From: Balanoglossus misakiensis
Lineage: Eukaryota > Hemichordata
Length of the DNA: 64,000 nucleotides
NCBI GenBank assembly: GCA_040954595.2
Contig: CM082584.2
Coordinates: 3,906,001 to 3,970,000, forward strand
Reading direction: 5' to 3'
Shown here: piece after piece, positions 21,001-30,793 of the stretch
Layout of the letters: each line of letters opens with the position of its first letter
How positions within the stretch are numbered: the stretch's first letter is position 1
Notes under the pieces: model-generated
Database searches by the model: none
What the model was told of the DNA's origin: nothing
The model's input: the letters and a program-made list of their open reading frames with translations, nothing else
Program-made: the position numbers and the translations under genes

Positions 21001-23891
21001 GGGTGTGACGATCGTTTTATGCGCATGTGCCAAACCAGAGACTCTCAAATTTGTATACAGTCAATGCCATAATTAAGGCAATGTGCTGTCCTAACAACAT
21101 ACAAGATGGTGGCGACCATAGTTTGTGACGGAGACCAGGAAGGACAGCAAAGTGGGTGAAAAGAAGAGACAAAACTAGAGTCTACTTGTATGATATGCAT
21201 GAAATATAGAAGGAAGCGAAGGTAGTCCACTATTTGAATGCGTCAAACGCAAAATTTGCAGAACAATTCGATTGGACATAATGTTTGTACACACGACATT
21301 ACGCACATGCACATAAAATCGATCGACAGCCTTTAACAGCTCGTGTATATTTCCACTCATGTATATATCATAATTGGATTCATCAGCCAACAGATGAAAA
21401 AGCTCAGTTGTAGAATTCATTCACCCACCATTCCTGGATAATATACAATAAAGAAGCTAGAGAAAGTAAATTATAAACTCTTTGAAACAATGAAATTTTA
21501 CACCAAAATATAGAAATTCAGTTGAACAATATCTGAAAAAATTGTTTCTGTAGGATGTGCACGATAATAGTAAAGATTTATAAAAAACTTTGTCTATAGT
21601 AAAACGGGTTATTTTTTCGTCAGAAAATTTTCGCTCTATCAAAAGAGGTAATTGGTTACATGAGTATTAATTTTTGTTCTCACTAACTGCATCGTTATCT
21701 CTGAAAAATATTTTACACTACTTTTTATCTTCACATTGTTTTGGCTCGCGTATTTCGCGAAATTTATTATTCGCGAAAATAACCAGTTTTACAGTATTCT
21801 TTTATAAATTTAATTATGTTATATTCTATTGCTGCTGTTGCTGGTTTCAAAAACATATAATAATTTTTTTATAGATTTGTGTGGCATTAAAGTATGCAGG
21901 TCAGCGTTCATTGGTGTTGCTGGATGAGTTTGGAAAGGGTACACAGACAATGGATGGAATAGCCTTACTATGTGGCTGTTTACAGCATTGGATAAACCAG
22001 GCCAAGAATTGTCCTCATGTCTTGGTATCTTCTCATTTCCATACCATTGTACATCAACATCTGCTGTCAAGGTCATCCATCATTCAATTTCAGGTCAGTC
22101 AATCTTTGCATCTCCTGTTTTAGTGTCGCTATATTCAAACTGGAATGTTCACATGAAACAAAATTAGAAGACATCAACTTGTGATGGCCGCTAGCTCTCA
22201 TTAAAGTAGTATATGCTTCGGAAATCAAAGTCAAAGACTTTTCTCATATTTTGCTGAAGTATTCTCTCTTAAAGGTTGAGAATAGAAATTTAAGGCCCAC
22301 CTTGCAGAATTTTGAATGATCAGAGAAAAAAATTGTCTCAAATTTGAAATTCAAAATGGCCGCACCAGTCTCTGTGTTTACTCTATGAAAAATATTTAAA
22401 ATACTGATTATTATGAAAACAAGACGGCAAACACTCTCTTTTCTTCTTTGTTTTCAAAAAGACTCCTCACACGCTTTAGCAAAGAATTAAAATGAATGGA
22501 GGACTGTCATATTTCTGATCATCTTTCCCCACGGCGCATCCTACCTTAATTATTTTATTCCTCTCTGATAGATGATGGAAGTTTTGGAAGACAAGGATGA
22601 ATTGGTGTCCCTCTATCAATTAATTGATGGCCATAATAGCAGCAGTTATGCCCACCATGTTGCCAAAGTTGCTGGATTGCCGACCAAGATACTGGTCAGA
22701 GCTCAAGAGGTCATTTTCAATTATTCTTTATTTCATGCAGTGATCTTTAACCCTTTCACCCCCAGTATTCACTATAGAGGTCTTACTCATACCATAGAAA
22801 AGAAGGGTCAAAATGCAGTTTTATACTGTTCTGAGTCTGCATAGGCAAACCATGGTATGTTTGTGTGAATAGGAACATCCTTACTTTAAAGCACCTATAG
22901 CTGTCAAATTTCAAATATTTTTTCCACACAAAAAAACATCAAATATATTGCGTATCCTCTAAAATCTTCACCATTAACCCGTATATATATATTGAGGCTG
23001 ATTAAATTGGTGCGGCACCTGTTTAATGCATAGTGTGTTCAAATTGCAACATGCAGTCACAATCAGGCATCGATAAGGTTTTCATGTATACCTATCAGTA
23101 TGCTTATTTAGATGGACCAATTTTAAGTTGGAAAATAAAATCATGAAAATAATGCGAAAAGTGTCAGCTCTAGAGGCTTTAAAATATCCTTTGGTGGCAC
23201 AAGACTACAGATAACGTGATTGACAAGCACTGTCTTGTGCACACTCTAAGATTATACACACAACATGAGTGATTTCAAGGAATGATTTTGTATACGAAAA
23301 ATTAAGATATTTTTCAAAGGTACAGGACTTATGGTGATGCATATTTTTTTTTATTTGTCAAGAACAAATGTCATGACAACAAGTTTGTTAGAAGGCACAC
23401 TGACTGATGTGGTGTGCTCATTTGAAGAGTTTGGACAGATACAGACTTACTGTAAAACGGGTTATTTTTGCGACAGGAAATTTTCACAATATCAAAGGAG
23501 GCAACTGTTACGAGAGAATTAAATTTTCGCGTTCTATTATTTTTACTGGATAGTTATCTCCGAAAAACGTTTTACGTGACTTTTTATTTTCACATTTTCT
23601 TGGCTCTAATGTATTTCACGAAAATTTATTTCTCGCGGAAATAACCCGTTTTACAGTATTCATCCTCAGCTTGCTACAGTGATTCATGAACATGTGACTA
23701 TCGTTTGGTGATTACAGGTCTGGTCGTTGCTTCAACAGAAGAAAGCAATACACATTCCGCATGTATCCAATGATGACAAGAAGAAGAGCTATGAAGCAGT
23801 TGTTCGACAATTTCTGAACTTGAATTTTGAGAAAGATAATCTGCAATCGTTTCTTAATCAATTGATTATCATTGTTTCTCAGAAAACATAA
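95..23891 (+). CDS. MSH5: MSH5, MutS protein homolog 5, copy A (5' end outside window)
   Basis: Meiotic MutS homologue; in the family MSH5 pairs with MSH4 as a clamp that stabilises recombination intermediates for crossing over and does not repair mismatches. Seventeen exons join in frame with GT-AG sites: 95-204, 1372-1493, 12005-12050, 12891-13029, 13450-13512, 13641-13712, 14707-14763, 15536-15608, 15967-16157, 17370-17415, 18172-18213, 18999-19095, 19408-19624, 20818-20967, 21875-22093, 22572-22709, 23718-23891. They encode the last 651 residues and a TAA stop. Seen directly: Walker [10 protein letters not shown], a FVPAESAHI segment followed by TRIHSRES, Walker [12 protein letters not shown], and the C-terminal helical tail. 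The exon order and residues follow human MSH5 (834 aa) closely. The first five coding exons must lie upstream of base 1; with exons like those of copy B the protein would be about 847 aa. No disabling change seen. The 10.5-kb intron 1494-12004 contains a complete second gene. Confidence 0.95.
770..1210. repeat. Dispersed repeat in MSH5 intron, copy A
   Basis: Contains a module (TGTATGGAGGCTGATTAAAT, GCATCGATAAGGTGTTCATG, TACCTATCAGTAAGCTTATT) found also at about 36625-37000 (copy B) and 22890-23190 (a second site in copy A). Three placements, one non-allelic, make it a mobile or dispersed repeat rather than part of the gene. Confidence 0.6.
2300..2486. mobile_element. Partial inverted-repeat element (GGGGCAGGGGACCAG family), copy A
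   Basis: Holds ATAATGAAACAAAGACC, GATGGATGCCTCCAATGTCC and the terminus TTTAGCGTAGCGCAGCCAG ... GGGGCAGGGGACCAG. The reverse complement of that terminus begins the element at 10571. Copy B has the same insertion at about 38213-38380. Confidence 0.6.
2830..2917 (+). other. Putative 5' untranslated exon of TRIM-DTC copy A
   Basis: A GC-richer stretch ends in a strong donor (AACTAAG|GTAAGG) and is kept in copy B at about 38740-38826. An acceptor-like ATCATCAG at 3785-3792 lies 29 bases before the ATG at 3822, so a leader intron of about 875 bases is plausible. The 5' limit is a guess; RNA evidence is absent. Confidence 0.4.
3742..4744 (+). other. Diverged RING/B-box/coiled-coil cassette, copy A
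   Basis: Upstream, copies A and B are nearly identical as far as the shared GCACTAATTT (A to 3741, B to 39650). Downstream they become nearly identical again at ACACGGCAATGCAGC (A from 4745, B from 40687). Between these points the leader sequence is unalignable and the coding part differs at silent and replacement sites throughout. A short patch around 4262-4327 (start of B-box 2) is much more alike than its surroundings, which hints at patchy gene conversion. Confidence 0.85.
3822..9750 (+). CDS. TRIM-Deltex fusion E3 ubiquitin ligase, copy A, nested in MSH5 intron
   Basis: Exons 3822-5228, 7039-7223 and 9672-9750 join in phase to give 556 aa. Domains: C3HC4 RING (residues 22-62, CPIC ... 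CxHTFCEKC ... CPTC), B-box 1 (about 101-140, CDLC ... HLK), B-box 2 (161-194, CxxH ... CxxC ... HKGxxH), coiled coil (about 205-310), a Gln/Ser/Thr-rich linker, then a Deltex C-terminal domain (about 438-556). The DTC fusion is shown by the exon junction: [11 protein letters not shown] ends exon 1 and PEHPNPG opens exon 2, as in Deltex proteins (TYD..GIQ..EHPNPG), followed by [19 protein letters not shown] and VVWN. RING zinc ligands are intact, so ubiquitin ligase activity is expected; DTC domains in DTX proteins bind NAD+/ADP-ribose and help ADP-ribosylate ubiquitin. Start: GCC follows the ATG and the same start is used by copy B. Human DTX3L is the nearest function I know, but it lacks B-boxes. 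Substrate unknown; an innate-defence role is inference. Confidence 0.88.
5229..7038. other. TRIM-DTC copy A intron 1
   Basis: No further gene seen. AT-rich, with T/A-rich tracts near 6690-6850. Very similar to 41162-42953 of copy B, which contrasts with the diverged exons on either side. Confidence 0.7.
8544..9090. mobile_element. Copy A-specific TIR element with internal mini-palindrome
   Basis: Starts TATAATCCCATGATATTTTT and ends with the inverse AAAAATATCATGGGATTATA. The same motif pair recurs inside the element (about 8991-9088) as a compact palindrome. Copy B has an empty site (ATGTATACTATTCCACG near 44452). No transposase reading frame seen, so non-autonomous. Confidence 0.75.
10051..10056 (+). 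promoter_or_regulatory. Poly(A) signal, TRIM-DTC copy A
   Basis: AATAAA lies 301 bases after the TAA stop and is conserved in copy B. It gives a 3' UTR of about 320 bases, if used. Confidence 0.55.
10571..11880. mobile_element. Composite element, GGTCCTCTGCCCCATTCCC ends
   Basis: Begins CTAGTCTGGTCCTCTGCCCC and ends GGGGCAGGGGACCAGTCTAG, an inverted pair. It contains the poly-G element plus a partial second end at 11628. Copy B lacks this composite: after 46498 it passes straight to the short exon at 46533. Confidence 0.7.
10616..11420. mobile_element. Poly-G TIR element, copy A insertion
   Basis: Left end AAGGGACCGTTCAGTTTTTA then a G run; right end a C run then TGAACGGTCCCT. Internal blocks repeat a C-rich GTGACCCCCCC motif. 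The same element sits at another site in copy B (55387-56552). It is nested here inside the GGGGCAGGGGACCAG-type element 10571-11880. Confidence 0.75.
14838..15137. mobile_element. MITE, TATGTGCTGTTCCGATTAC termini, copy A
   Basis: Inverted ends AAAAAATATGTGCTGTTCCG and its near complement GAACAGCACATATTATTTTT enclose A/C-rich sequence with CCTACC repeats. Also in copy B at 49630-49896, so it predates the split. Confidence 0.7.
15643..15862. mobile_element. TTAA-flanked MITE (AGGGACAAAGTCTC family), truncated, copy A
   Basis: Left end TTAAAGGGACAAAGTCTC followed by an internal CGCCAAAATGAAT palindrome. The right terminus is missing. Fuller copies are at 50392-50749 and 30216-30494. Confidence 0.7.
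16251..16445. mobile_element. TTAA-flanked MITE (AGGTATACAGTCACC family), copy A
   Basis: Left TTAAAGGGATACAGTCACCC, right GGTGACTGTATACCTTTAA. The body carries ATATGGTGGCGCT and CCACCCACTGAAAATCTGTG. Also at 51285-51477 (copy B), 34361-34560 and, truncated, 24368-24530. Confidence 0.8.
16933..17058. repeat. Long imperfect hairpin, copy A only
   Basis: CCCTGACCATTAATGTTTGT pairs with ACAAACGTTAATGGTCAGGG at the far end, and AAAGCCAAAAATTCATGGGC with GCCCATGAATTTTTGGCTTT near the centre. Absent from copy B, where the intron passes directly from GGGTTACGTTTATA to the AACCAAATGATATTATCC sequence (near 51935). Confidence 0.75.
18741..18980. repeat. ATTGT/ATTGC pentanucleotide array, copy A
   Basis: 48 contiguous 5-base units: ATTGT blocks at both ends and ATTGC blocks in the middle, plus two ATCGT variants near the right end. 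Ends 18 bases before the exon at 18999. The copy B array (54653-54712) has 12 ATTGT units. Confidence 0.95.
19408..19624 (+). CDS. MSH5: MSH5 copy A exon with Walker A (ATP-binding P-loop)
   Basis: Exon of 217 bases between TTTTCAG and GTAATG. It encodes GGRHPLQE, then [14 protein letters not shown] and the P-loop TGPNSSGKS, all in the positions seen in MSH5 of other animals. Upstream and downstream exons keep the frame (enters in phase 2, leaves in phase 0). Confidence 0.93.
20373..20797. mobile_element. TTAA-flanked element (AGGATGTAC ends), copy A only
   Basis: Left TTAAGGATGTACGCGCAG, right AATGTACATCCTTAA. Copy B reads straight across (ATGCCATAACATATAACCTA near 57113-57131). About 425 bases, no coding frame. 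Confidence 0.75.
21595..21797. mobile_element. MITE with AACGGGTTATTTT / AAATAACCNGTTTT ends, copy A site 1
   Basis: Ends are TAGTAAAACGGGTTATTTTT and AAAATAACCAGTTTTACAGT. The interior has TCGCG-rich TTCGCGAAAATT motifs. Copy B has it at 57904-58087. Confidence 0.75.
21875..22093 (+). CDS. MSH5: MSH5 copy A exon with Walker B
   Basis: Exon of 219 bases (73 codons, phase 0 at both ends) encoding [16 protein letters not shown], the Walker B aspartate/glutamate and D-loop region of the MutS ATPase. It is followed by an SSHFHTI segment at the place of the switch histidine region. Confidence 0.92.
22890..23190. repeat. Second placement of the GATAAGG-containing dispersed repeat, copy A
   Basis: Shares the CATCGATAAGGTTTTCATGT and CCTATCAGTATGCTTATTTA core with the module near 900-1110. 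Missing from the equivalent intron in copy B (58900-59400), so inserted in A or lost in B. Confidence 0.55.
23448..23658. mobile_element. MITE with AACGGGTTATTTT ends, copy A site 2
   Basis: TACTGTAAAACGGGTTATTT to AAATAACCCGTTTTACAGTA, in the last MSH5 intron. Same family as site 1. Copy B: 59479-59689. Confidence 0.8.
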
Positions 23892-24191
23892 ATTTTGATA
23901 TAAAGTTTTACCCAAGGAAATCTGTTAAAGGATGAAGTCATCAGATCCTTATCTCCACATCTGTGCTCATAAACGATGCATTTTACCATGAACATTTTAG
24001 TGTGATAAAATCAGAATACACATGTACCTGGAAAATCTAAGTATATAATGCAGAGTTCATCAATGTAAACGAATGCATCCAATTGTGAATCTCGCAGATG
24101 CCCTTTGTTCATTGTTTAACAGGAGTTTGGTATTTGAAAATGTTGCTTGTAAAATATACCACTCTCTGTGTAGTGTTTTCATAAGTACTGA

Positions 24192-24197
24192 AATAAA
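24192..24197 (+). promoter_or_regulatory. Poly(A) signal, MSH5 copy A
   Basis: AATAAA about 300 bases after the MSH5 stop, in CTGAAATAAAGTAC. The equivalent in copy B reads CTGGCATAAAGTAC, i.e. CATAAA. Confidence 0.5.
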
Positions 24198-24212
24198 GTA
24201 CATAGAAACTAT

Positions 24213-25477
24213 CGAAGTACACAATAAAAAAATACTGTTTTAACCACTGTTTGGGGTTGTATACGCATGCATGATACAAGGTCCATCACACGAATACCAC
24301 ACTTCCATTCACCAGAATTGTAATCAGTGTAATCGCACTCCTTTTTATGCAAAACTCAAATGATCCTTTAAAGGTATACGGTCACCTCTAATTTACATAC
24401 ACCCATTTTCCGGGGCGGTATGTCAGAAATGGCATATTTGAATGTTTTAAAGAACATATGGTGGCGCTCTTTTTTCGTATGTGCACCCACTAAAAAACTG
24501 TGACTGGCTAGATCTCAAATTGCCATGACAATGAGAGGCTCCATTTGTTCCCATGTCAGTTTTTAATTATAATATCCTCCGGCCTTCATTGCAAAATGCA
24601 TTGTAGGAGCAAGCCAGTCTTAATTTTTGGGTCCCATTGGTATGTACCATGGGACCTTATGGGATCGGTTGCGTCTGTATGTATGTATGTATGGATGGAT
24701 GGATGTATGTCTGTATGTCCGTCCACATAAAAAACTTGAAAACCACTGCATGTATCACCTTGATATTTGGTGTGCTGATGCAGGCTGGGCTGTAGATGGG
24801 AGTTTGTTCAAATGAAGTTGTCATTGCCAAAAATATGCAAATTAGCTGGAAAAATGTGAATTTGGGCAAAACTCAGTAACTCAAGAAGTACTGGTCAGAT
24901 TGCTTTGCAAAGTGGTGTGTATTTACTTTATTGAGTTGTTTTAATTAGGCAGGAAGTTCCCTGGTGTGATTGATTTACACAGCAAATTCCTGAATGATTA
25001 CATAACTGGCTAAGTTTTAAAGAGGCCAGCTGTTCTATTCAGTGTATGTACAAGTACATATGCCATTGGCAGCTTATGGGTCAGTCAGTGCTTGCCCATT
25101 GATCTCTCGCTATGTGTGTGTGTCTGTCTGTCTGTCTGTCTGTATATGGCCATGTACTCCAGTGTAGACTTTTTCTTGTGTAATAACTCAATGGGACCAC
25201 CGTGTCCTTGACGCGATTTTGATGATTATCTGTTGAATTCAGGTTGATATTTACTTTCTTTACAAATAGATGACAAAAGTTTGCTATGTGGATAAGCTTT
25301 TGCAGTGTTTTTACTAAGGTTGGGAAACATTGGTTTTATATGAAGGGGAACATTACGGTATTAGAAGTAGACTGGAAAGGTCGGTTACTGCAACTCACGG
25401 ATGATCACGAGAGTGAGAGAGGGGGTGGAGTGCCCTCAAAACGACATGTCTCTCAGTCAGACCAAGCAACCAAGCAA
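24213..25477. other. 1.27-kb segment present only in copy A
   Basis: Between CATAGAAACTAT and GGATTGTTGCTTC the two copies differ by this whole block; copy B joins the flanks directly at 60243-60248. It holds a truncated MITE, a GTAT/GGAT microsatellite at 24675-24715 and a TCTG run at 25122-25142. No gene recognised. Confidence 0.75.
24368..24530. mobile_element. TTAA-flanked MITE, right end missing, copy A 3' flank
   Basis: Starts TTAAAGGTATACGGTCACC and keeps the GGTGGCGCTCTTTTTTCGTA block, but is lost after the ATCTCAAATTGCCATG part. It lies inside the 1.27-kb segment that copy B lacks. Confidence 0.7.
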
Positions 25478-25945
25478 GGATTGTTGCTTCAATCAAGTAC
25501 CATATAAAACAGGTGTGTCTTTTTAAGGAATTTTACTCTAGAAAGACTTCTTTCAGGTAGTCATCACAAATGTCAAACAGGGCTTGGTTGAGATTTGAAT
25601 CAACCAATTTTGATTATCCATCTTTTTTTCAACGCCATGTTGTGCATTGCTTTGGATAAGTTGTAAGAACTTTGAAAATGTTTAAATGTTCTTTCATATA
25701 TTGTTGATTTCAGTGACTGACATTTTGTAGTCATGGAGCTTTATATGTGTTTTTATGTTGACAAAAAACATCCAAGAATTTTATGACAAAATAAAATGAT
25801 ACAGTTCATTACAGGTGTTTTGCTCATGTATGTGGATGTATGTGTGTATGTGATGAAGACAATTCGATGGTCATAATATAATGAAAAAAACAACAACAGA
25901 ATGACGTTATGTAAAAACTTGAATGATAAGGGTTCAGCAATTGTT

Positions 25946-26340
25946 TGGGGGGGGGGGGTCACTTAAATTTTGAAATCCAAAAGGGGGGGTCATCTTTTTT
26001 GTTTTTAAATGTTTAGGGGGGTCACATACTTTTGCCACCGAACTTTTGCTCGGACACCCCCTCCCACACCACCCCCTTCATTCTTTGCCACATCTAGTGT
26101 ACCAGGACAGAGTTCTTGCCACCCCACCCCACCGATGCTTACTATGAGTGGAGTGGCAAAAGTAAAATTGGTCCTCCAAGCATTTAGTTAATTTGCTTTT
26201 GAGTTCATTAAAATGCAACTTTTAGCTCCATATTTTACAAAATTTTCTTTCCCACCCCCTTCATTCTTCACCACATCTACCCAGGGCGGAGTACTTGCCA
26301 CCCCCCCCCCCACCCATCCATGCTAACTTAGAGTGCCTAA
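25946..26340. mobile_element. One-sided poly-G element remnant, copy A 3' flank
   Basis: G run, GGTCACTTAAATTTTGAAAT, GTCACATACTTTTGCCACCG and a repeated CCACCCC/AGTGGAGTGGCAAAAGTA body as in the full poly-G elements, without their GGACCGTTCAG ends. Copy B: 60717-61105. Confidence 0.65.
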
Positions 26341-26539
26341 AGTAAAATTAAATTAAAGTTCACCTTATATATATCAATAATAGCGAAAACAGAAAGCTTA
26401 TGTTGAAAATTTTATCGTAAAAACGTACAGTCCCTTTGAAAATATAGCACCATTAGATTATACTCCCCATTCCTTGAATAGGCTAATCCACATTACGTCA
26501 TTACTAAATTTAGAAAGAACGAGAACTCCCTCTACGTCA

Positions 26540-27210
26540 TTGTAAATTTGCAGACCAATTGTTCAATTCGGGGTAAATGACCTTTGATTTCTTTGAACAG
26601 CTACGTCAAATCTTCCATTTACAGCAAGGATTTGGTAATCGCGGCCACTGGGTCCAAAGTTTAGGCAGTTAACACCATCTTTGGCATGTAGTTGTTTGCT
26701 TTCACGAAAGGTGAGTTTAGGTAGGCGCGGAACGGGACGTTTTGTATTGTACTCCATAGGAAATGCGATAGTGACAGGCATCGGCCATTGTGACCTCCAT
26801 GGTTCATGATCAAAGCAGAAGAATTTTGGATCGCGCGAAGGCTGTTTTGCTAATTGCTAACCATTGATGACTCAAGTCTCCAATGTTCTAAAGATTGTAG
26901 TCGAGCTAAAAAAAAAAAAAGATCCGATTGAGCGGACGATGGTCTTGCCACCAAAACAACAATTCTCCCAGGCTCCTGATTCGTATTCGCATGCATTGAG
27001 GTTCCTTCTGTAGTCAGTAGCTCTCTGCGTGGCATGGGATGTGTGTCTTCCGGCGATGCTTCGAAACATCTCCGCGCCGTTTAGACAAACAGCCCCGCCA
27101 CACAGAACTATTTCTGTGGTACCTCCATGCGTTGGGCTAGCCTCCACCACATGGAAAGCAAGATGGGTCTGTGACCAGCAGGGGTACTCCATTATGGGGT
27201 GAGATCCCCG
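26540..27210 (-). other. GC-richer conserved block with minus-strand reading frames, unidentified
   Basis: In the 3' flank of MSH5 copy A the composition rises sharply and CpG (GCGCGG, CCGGCG) becomes common for about 650 bases. Minus-strand frames include one of 72 codons at 26563-26781 (start MPVTIAFPMEYN) and a longer one ending near 26872 (with HLAFHVVEASPTHGG). I recognise neither. The counterpart at about 61290-61955 has a 1-base loss at GGTGAGTTAGG (A has GGTGAGTTTAGG) and a 2-base loss near 61760; both shift frames. It may be a pseudogene, an antisense promoter and first exon, or a non-coding element. Confidence 0.3.
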
Positions 27211-27949
27211 CCAAAATAGATTAATATTCTGATTTATTTGCTTGTTATTTATCATCATGTTTTTGCAATTTATTGCAGTTGTTTGATTATTTCAGTTTAT
27301 TTTATCATTAAATTTTTTTTACAATATTTTTCGATCTCGTTCAGTAGTATTTTTCTTTTTCTTTTATCACAGTTTATCATTCAAATAATTTACATGATTT
27401 ATTTTATTATTTCTACGACTTCATTAAAGTTGACTTTTTACAAATTTAACTTCTTTTTGCATGAGTATCAGGCAAATTATTTTCTCAATTCGTCATTTCA
27501 TCCGTTCAGTCATTATTTTTCGTTTCATTTCAGTTTTTCATTCAAATAATTTGCATGATTTTTTTCATTGTTTCAATAAAGTTGATTGTTTAAGCATCTA
27601 ATTTCTGTATATCCTTACAATATGAAATTGTGTGTACTCAAATTACTGTTTCACCAATTACCATGTCTAAAATTTTTACAACTGGCTTTCTGGCTTTGAC
27701 TACCCCCCCCCCCCCCCCCCCCTCCGTCCATATTTCTTACATATTTGCAGAATAAAAAAAGCCTATTTCAAATGTCCTCATAGTCAACCCATTCTCAGGT
27801 TTTGTTTCTAACAACTTCAGAAATTACATGCTTTGCACAGCTGTGTGACTGTCCTTCAAAGATGCTATGAGAACAAAAACCCAAATTTTCTTTTATAATC
27901 CAAGTTTAAGCAGTTTTCTTGAATCCCTATATTATTTCTTTAGAGTCGC
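27211..27949. other. AT-rich flank, nothing recognised
   Basis: Dominated by T-rich and ATTT-rich sequence, with a C run at 27704-27722. Similar in copy B (61956-62679). No gene or element termini seen. Confidence 0.6.
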
Positions 27950-28121
27950 TGTAAGGTACAGTTGTTTGACAGTGCTCTGTACCTCCACCCCAGAAAAACG
28001 ACTGTAGGCAGTGAGTCATTTTAGTCTGCATCATCAAAGAAATAAAGTCACGCCACACTTCCTATAGTCCTTTTTCTGCAGTGGAGGTGTGAATTGCATA
28101 CAAACGACTGTACCTTACAGT
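27950..28121. mobile_element. MITE, GTAAGGTACAGT ends, copy A
   Basis: TGTAAGGTACAGTTGTTTG on the left and CAAACGACTGTACCTTACAG on the right are inverted. The interior also repeats GTGGAGG / CCTCCAC inverted. Copy B: 62680-62850. Confidence 0.75.
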
Positions 28122-29042
28122 CTATATGCAGAATGTCCAGTGTCCAGTACAGAACAAATGAATGATCAAACTCGCATCTCTATAGGAGTACCTTTGTATT
28201 TATCACACGTGTAAAATCAAATCAAAATGTAAAAAAACTGAACTTTGTGTGGCTTACTGGGAAAAATAGTTCAAAGATATCTGTAGTGCTGGCCAAATAT
28301 TTGTGTTCCTACCAGAAAATTACGTACATGTATATGGAATCCAGGTCTGGTGGCGTCTTAAAATAAAAGTGCTTAGGAAGGCCATTGTACTGGTATTGCT
28401 TCAATGTAGGTACATGTATATTATGAATGAACATTTTCACTCAAAAAGTCAAGAACACCGATAGGTGATGATGTCATTATCAAGTGTTTTAGAAATAGTA
28501 AAGAAAATCCTGCCTGCCCCCTCCCCCTCCTCGCCTCCCATGTGGCACCCACCATATATCAACCATTACTTCAAAATTCAAAGCAGTCACGCACTGAATA
28601 CAAATGTCAATGATACCATGATTGATCATTTGAATTGTTTACTTGTCCATTAGCTCATCATCAACTGCCAAAAAGTGTTTGGATGTAGAAACAAGTCTTT
28701 TTCTGCAATAACCCTGATTAATATTGCAAGATAGGTGCCTGTGTCTTTCTGCAAAATCAGTACATGTTCTTGTATAGGGAATTAGCTTGGAGATGTATTA
28801 GACTGGTGAGAGTGTGTGTGTGTGTGTGTGTGGGGGGGGGGTGATGATAGTAAAGTTGAAATCATCTTCAACAGTTTTTTACTGCAACATTTTGGTATCA
28901 TGTCTACCTTTTTCTCTCATTTGGCTATGGTGACTTATTCACAAATAAGATATTTTCTATCATTTTTGTTTTTTAATACATTTCCATGTAATACATGTAT
29001 CTATGTGTCATTTATTGTTCTCTCTTGATTTTTTTCCCTACA

Positions 29043-30215
29043 TTTATTTCTGTTTTTCATGTTAAAGTACAGTCCTTTTCCATTTTATCTGTTATTCTTT
29101 CGAACTTTTTAGGGTTTTTCCAAATTTTAACAATATTCTACTCTCCTGTAACTTCCTCTATTCTTTGTGAAGTCGTGTTATTTTCAAAACTGTCCGTGGT
29201 ATCATGCACTAGGCTGTTTTCTCTTTTAGTGTACAAAAAGTTTGGCAAATACCATTATTCTCTTAAAAACTGAAAGTGGTTGTCTGCTCATCTCACCATG
29301 TACAGCAAATAAAGATCCTGATTGGTTAAATTGAAATATCTTTTATACCTTGAGATTATATTTCCCAATTCCCCAAATTTCACATCCACATTTTAGTATA
29401 AGTTGCTTACTTTTGACATCATTTTGATCGTATTAGTTTCTTTTGATAGATGAATTATGTTGTTTGCTGAAAAATGGAAAAATCACTGCTTGTTACAAGT
29501 CACATTCCGTATAAACTAGTCTCATCATTGTAAACCACAATCTTTTAATGGCAACACGTAGTTTCTGCGTTACGAGCCAGAGGTAGATGACTATGGCCCG
29601 TGAGAATGACCCTGTATATAGATTATTCACTGCTATTTTGGTTTTTGCCTAAAATTAAGAGACGGAAGTATTCATTTGTTATTTCAAGTCCATTTTACAG
29701 GCCATGATCTGAGCGGTGGCAAAAGGTCATTAGACATATTCAAGCAGAACTACATAAATAATTTATCATAAGAATAAAATAATCAGAATAATGTCAAAAG
29801 TGGGTGACTTTGTTCCTTTTATCACAACATTGTTATCCATTCATGATTCTAAATGTTTGGACAAACTTACAATCTGCTGAGTACAACAGAATGCTTTTAA
29901 TTTTTCAATTCTTTAACATTTCTCTAGCTAAGTCCATTTTTTCCCATCAGATTAAAATTCTATATCTAAACTTTTAACCATTTCCAATTCCAGTTTTTGG
30001 TTCATTATTATATAAATTGCCATTGGTCTTGGTTTAATTGCATGTTTTTTAAGTCAAAAATATTTTTTTAAACAGTTGCTTTAAAATTGTGACTGGGCTG
30101 GATGATTAACTTGATATATCTTTGGCTGCAACTGAAAAATGAATGTACCAAACATGATGACACTACAGTAAATGATATTGTAATAGCTCTTGTCTCAGGC
30201 TGTGTAAGGCGGGCA
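29043..30215. other. Intergenic, nothing recognised
   Basis: AT-rich sequence between the end of the visible A/B homology and the MITE upstream of MSH5 copy B. The duplication junction or an assembly join, if either exists, most likely lies here or at 28-31 kb. Confidence 0.5.
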
Positions 30216-30494
30216 TTAAAGGGACAAAGTCTCTCTCTCGCTGCCCCTTTTCCATTAATTATGTTCAGTACAAGACCCTGTTAATGTTATTCTTCATGTC
30301 GCCAAAATGAATAATCGGTCTCTACCATTTATTCAATTTGGCGAGATTTTCACTCTCATATCCAACAAATGGGATGGAAGTTATGTGTAGTCGAAGTTGA
30401 TTCACTATATATCCACATGAACATTAACGTAAACGGTGTCTTGTATCAAACATAATTAATGGGAAAAGGGCAGCAAGAGACTTTGTCCCTTTAA
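30216..30494. mobile_element. TTAA-flanked MITE (AGGGACAAAGTCTC family), upstream of MSH5 copy B
   Basis: Ends TTAAAGGGACAAAGTCTCTC and GAGACTTTGTCCCTTTAA are near-perfect complements. TTAA borders suggest piggyBac-type mobilisation. It lies about 300 bases upstream of the first MSH5 coding exon. Confidence 0.8.
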
Positions 30495-30793
30495 TAAAAT
30501 ATCTTTGTTTTGCCACCTGTTTGCTGTTCATTTTTTAAAGAGAAAATGAAATGCAGAATGCTGTAGAATAAAAAAAAAAAAGATATTTTCCAAACCGTTG
30601 ACCATGTACTAGTAACCAATGAGAAACTGGGTTTATGTACTTACATATACACTTGTATTTCCGTGTTTATTCAATTGTTGGCTGGGTAAGATTAGGGAAA
30701 ATTGCTGATAGCTAACAAAGGATTTTATTTAATATGTGATCTCTTTTTTTCTGAATACCCATACCATTAACACAATACATTTTCCATATTTAG

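Larger units (their letters stand above)
1..29042 (+). repeat. Segmental duplication, copy A
   Basis: Collinear with 35777-64000, including introns, both genes and about 4 kb of 3' flank. Offset is 35781 at the first shared exon, 36031 at the last and 34927 at the end of the window. The offset changes because of element insertions on one side or the other. Confidence 0.95.
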
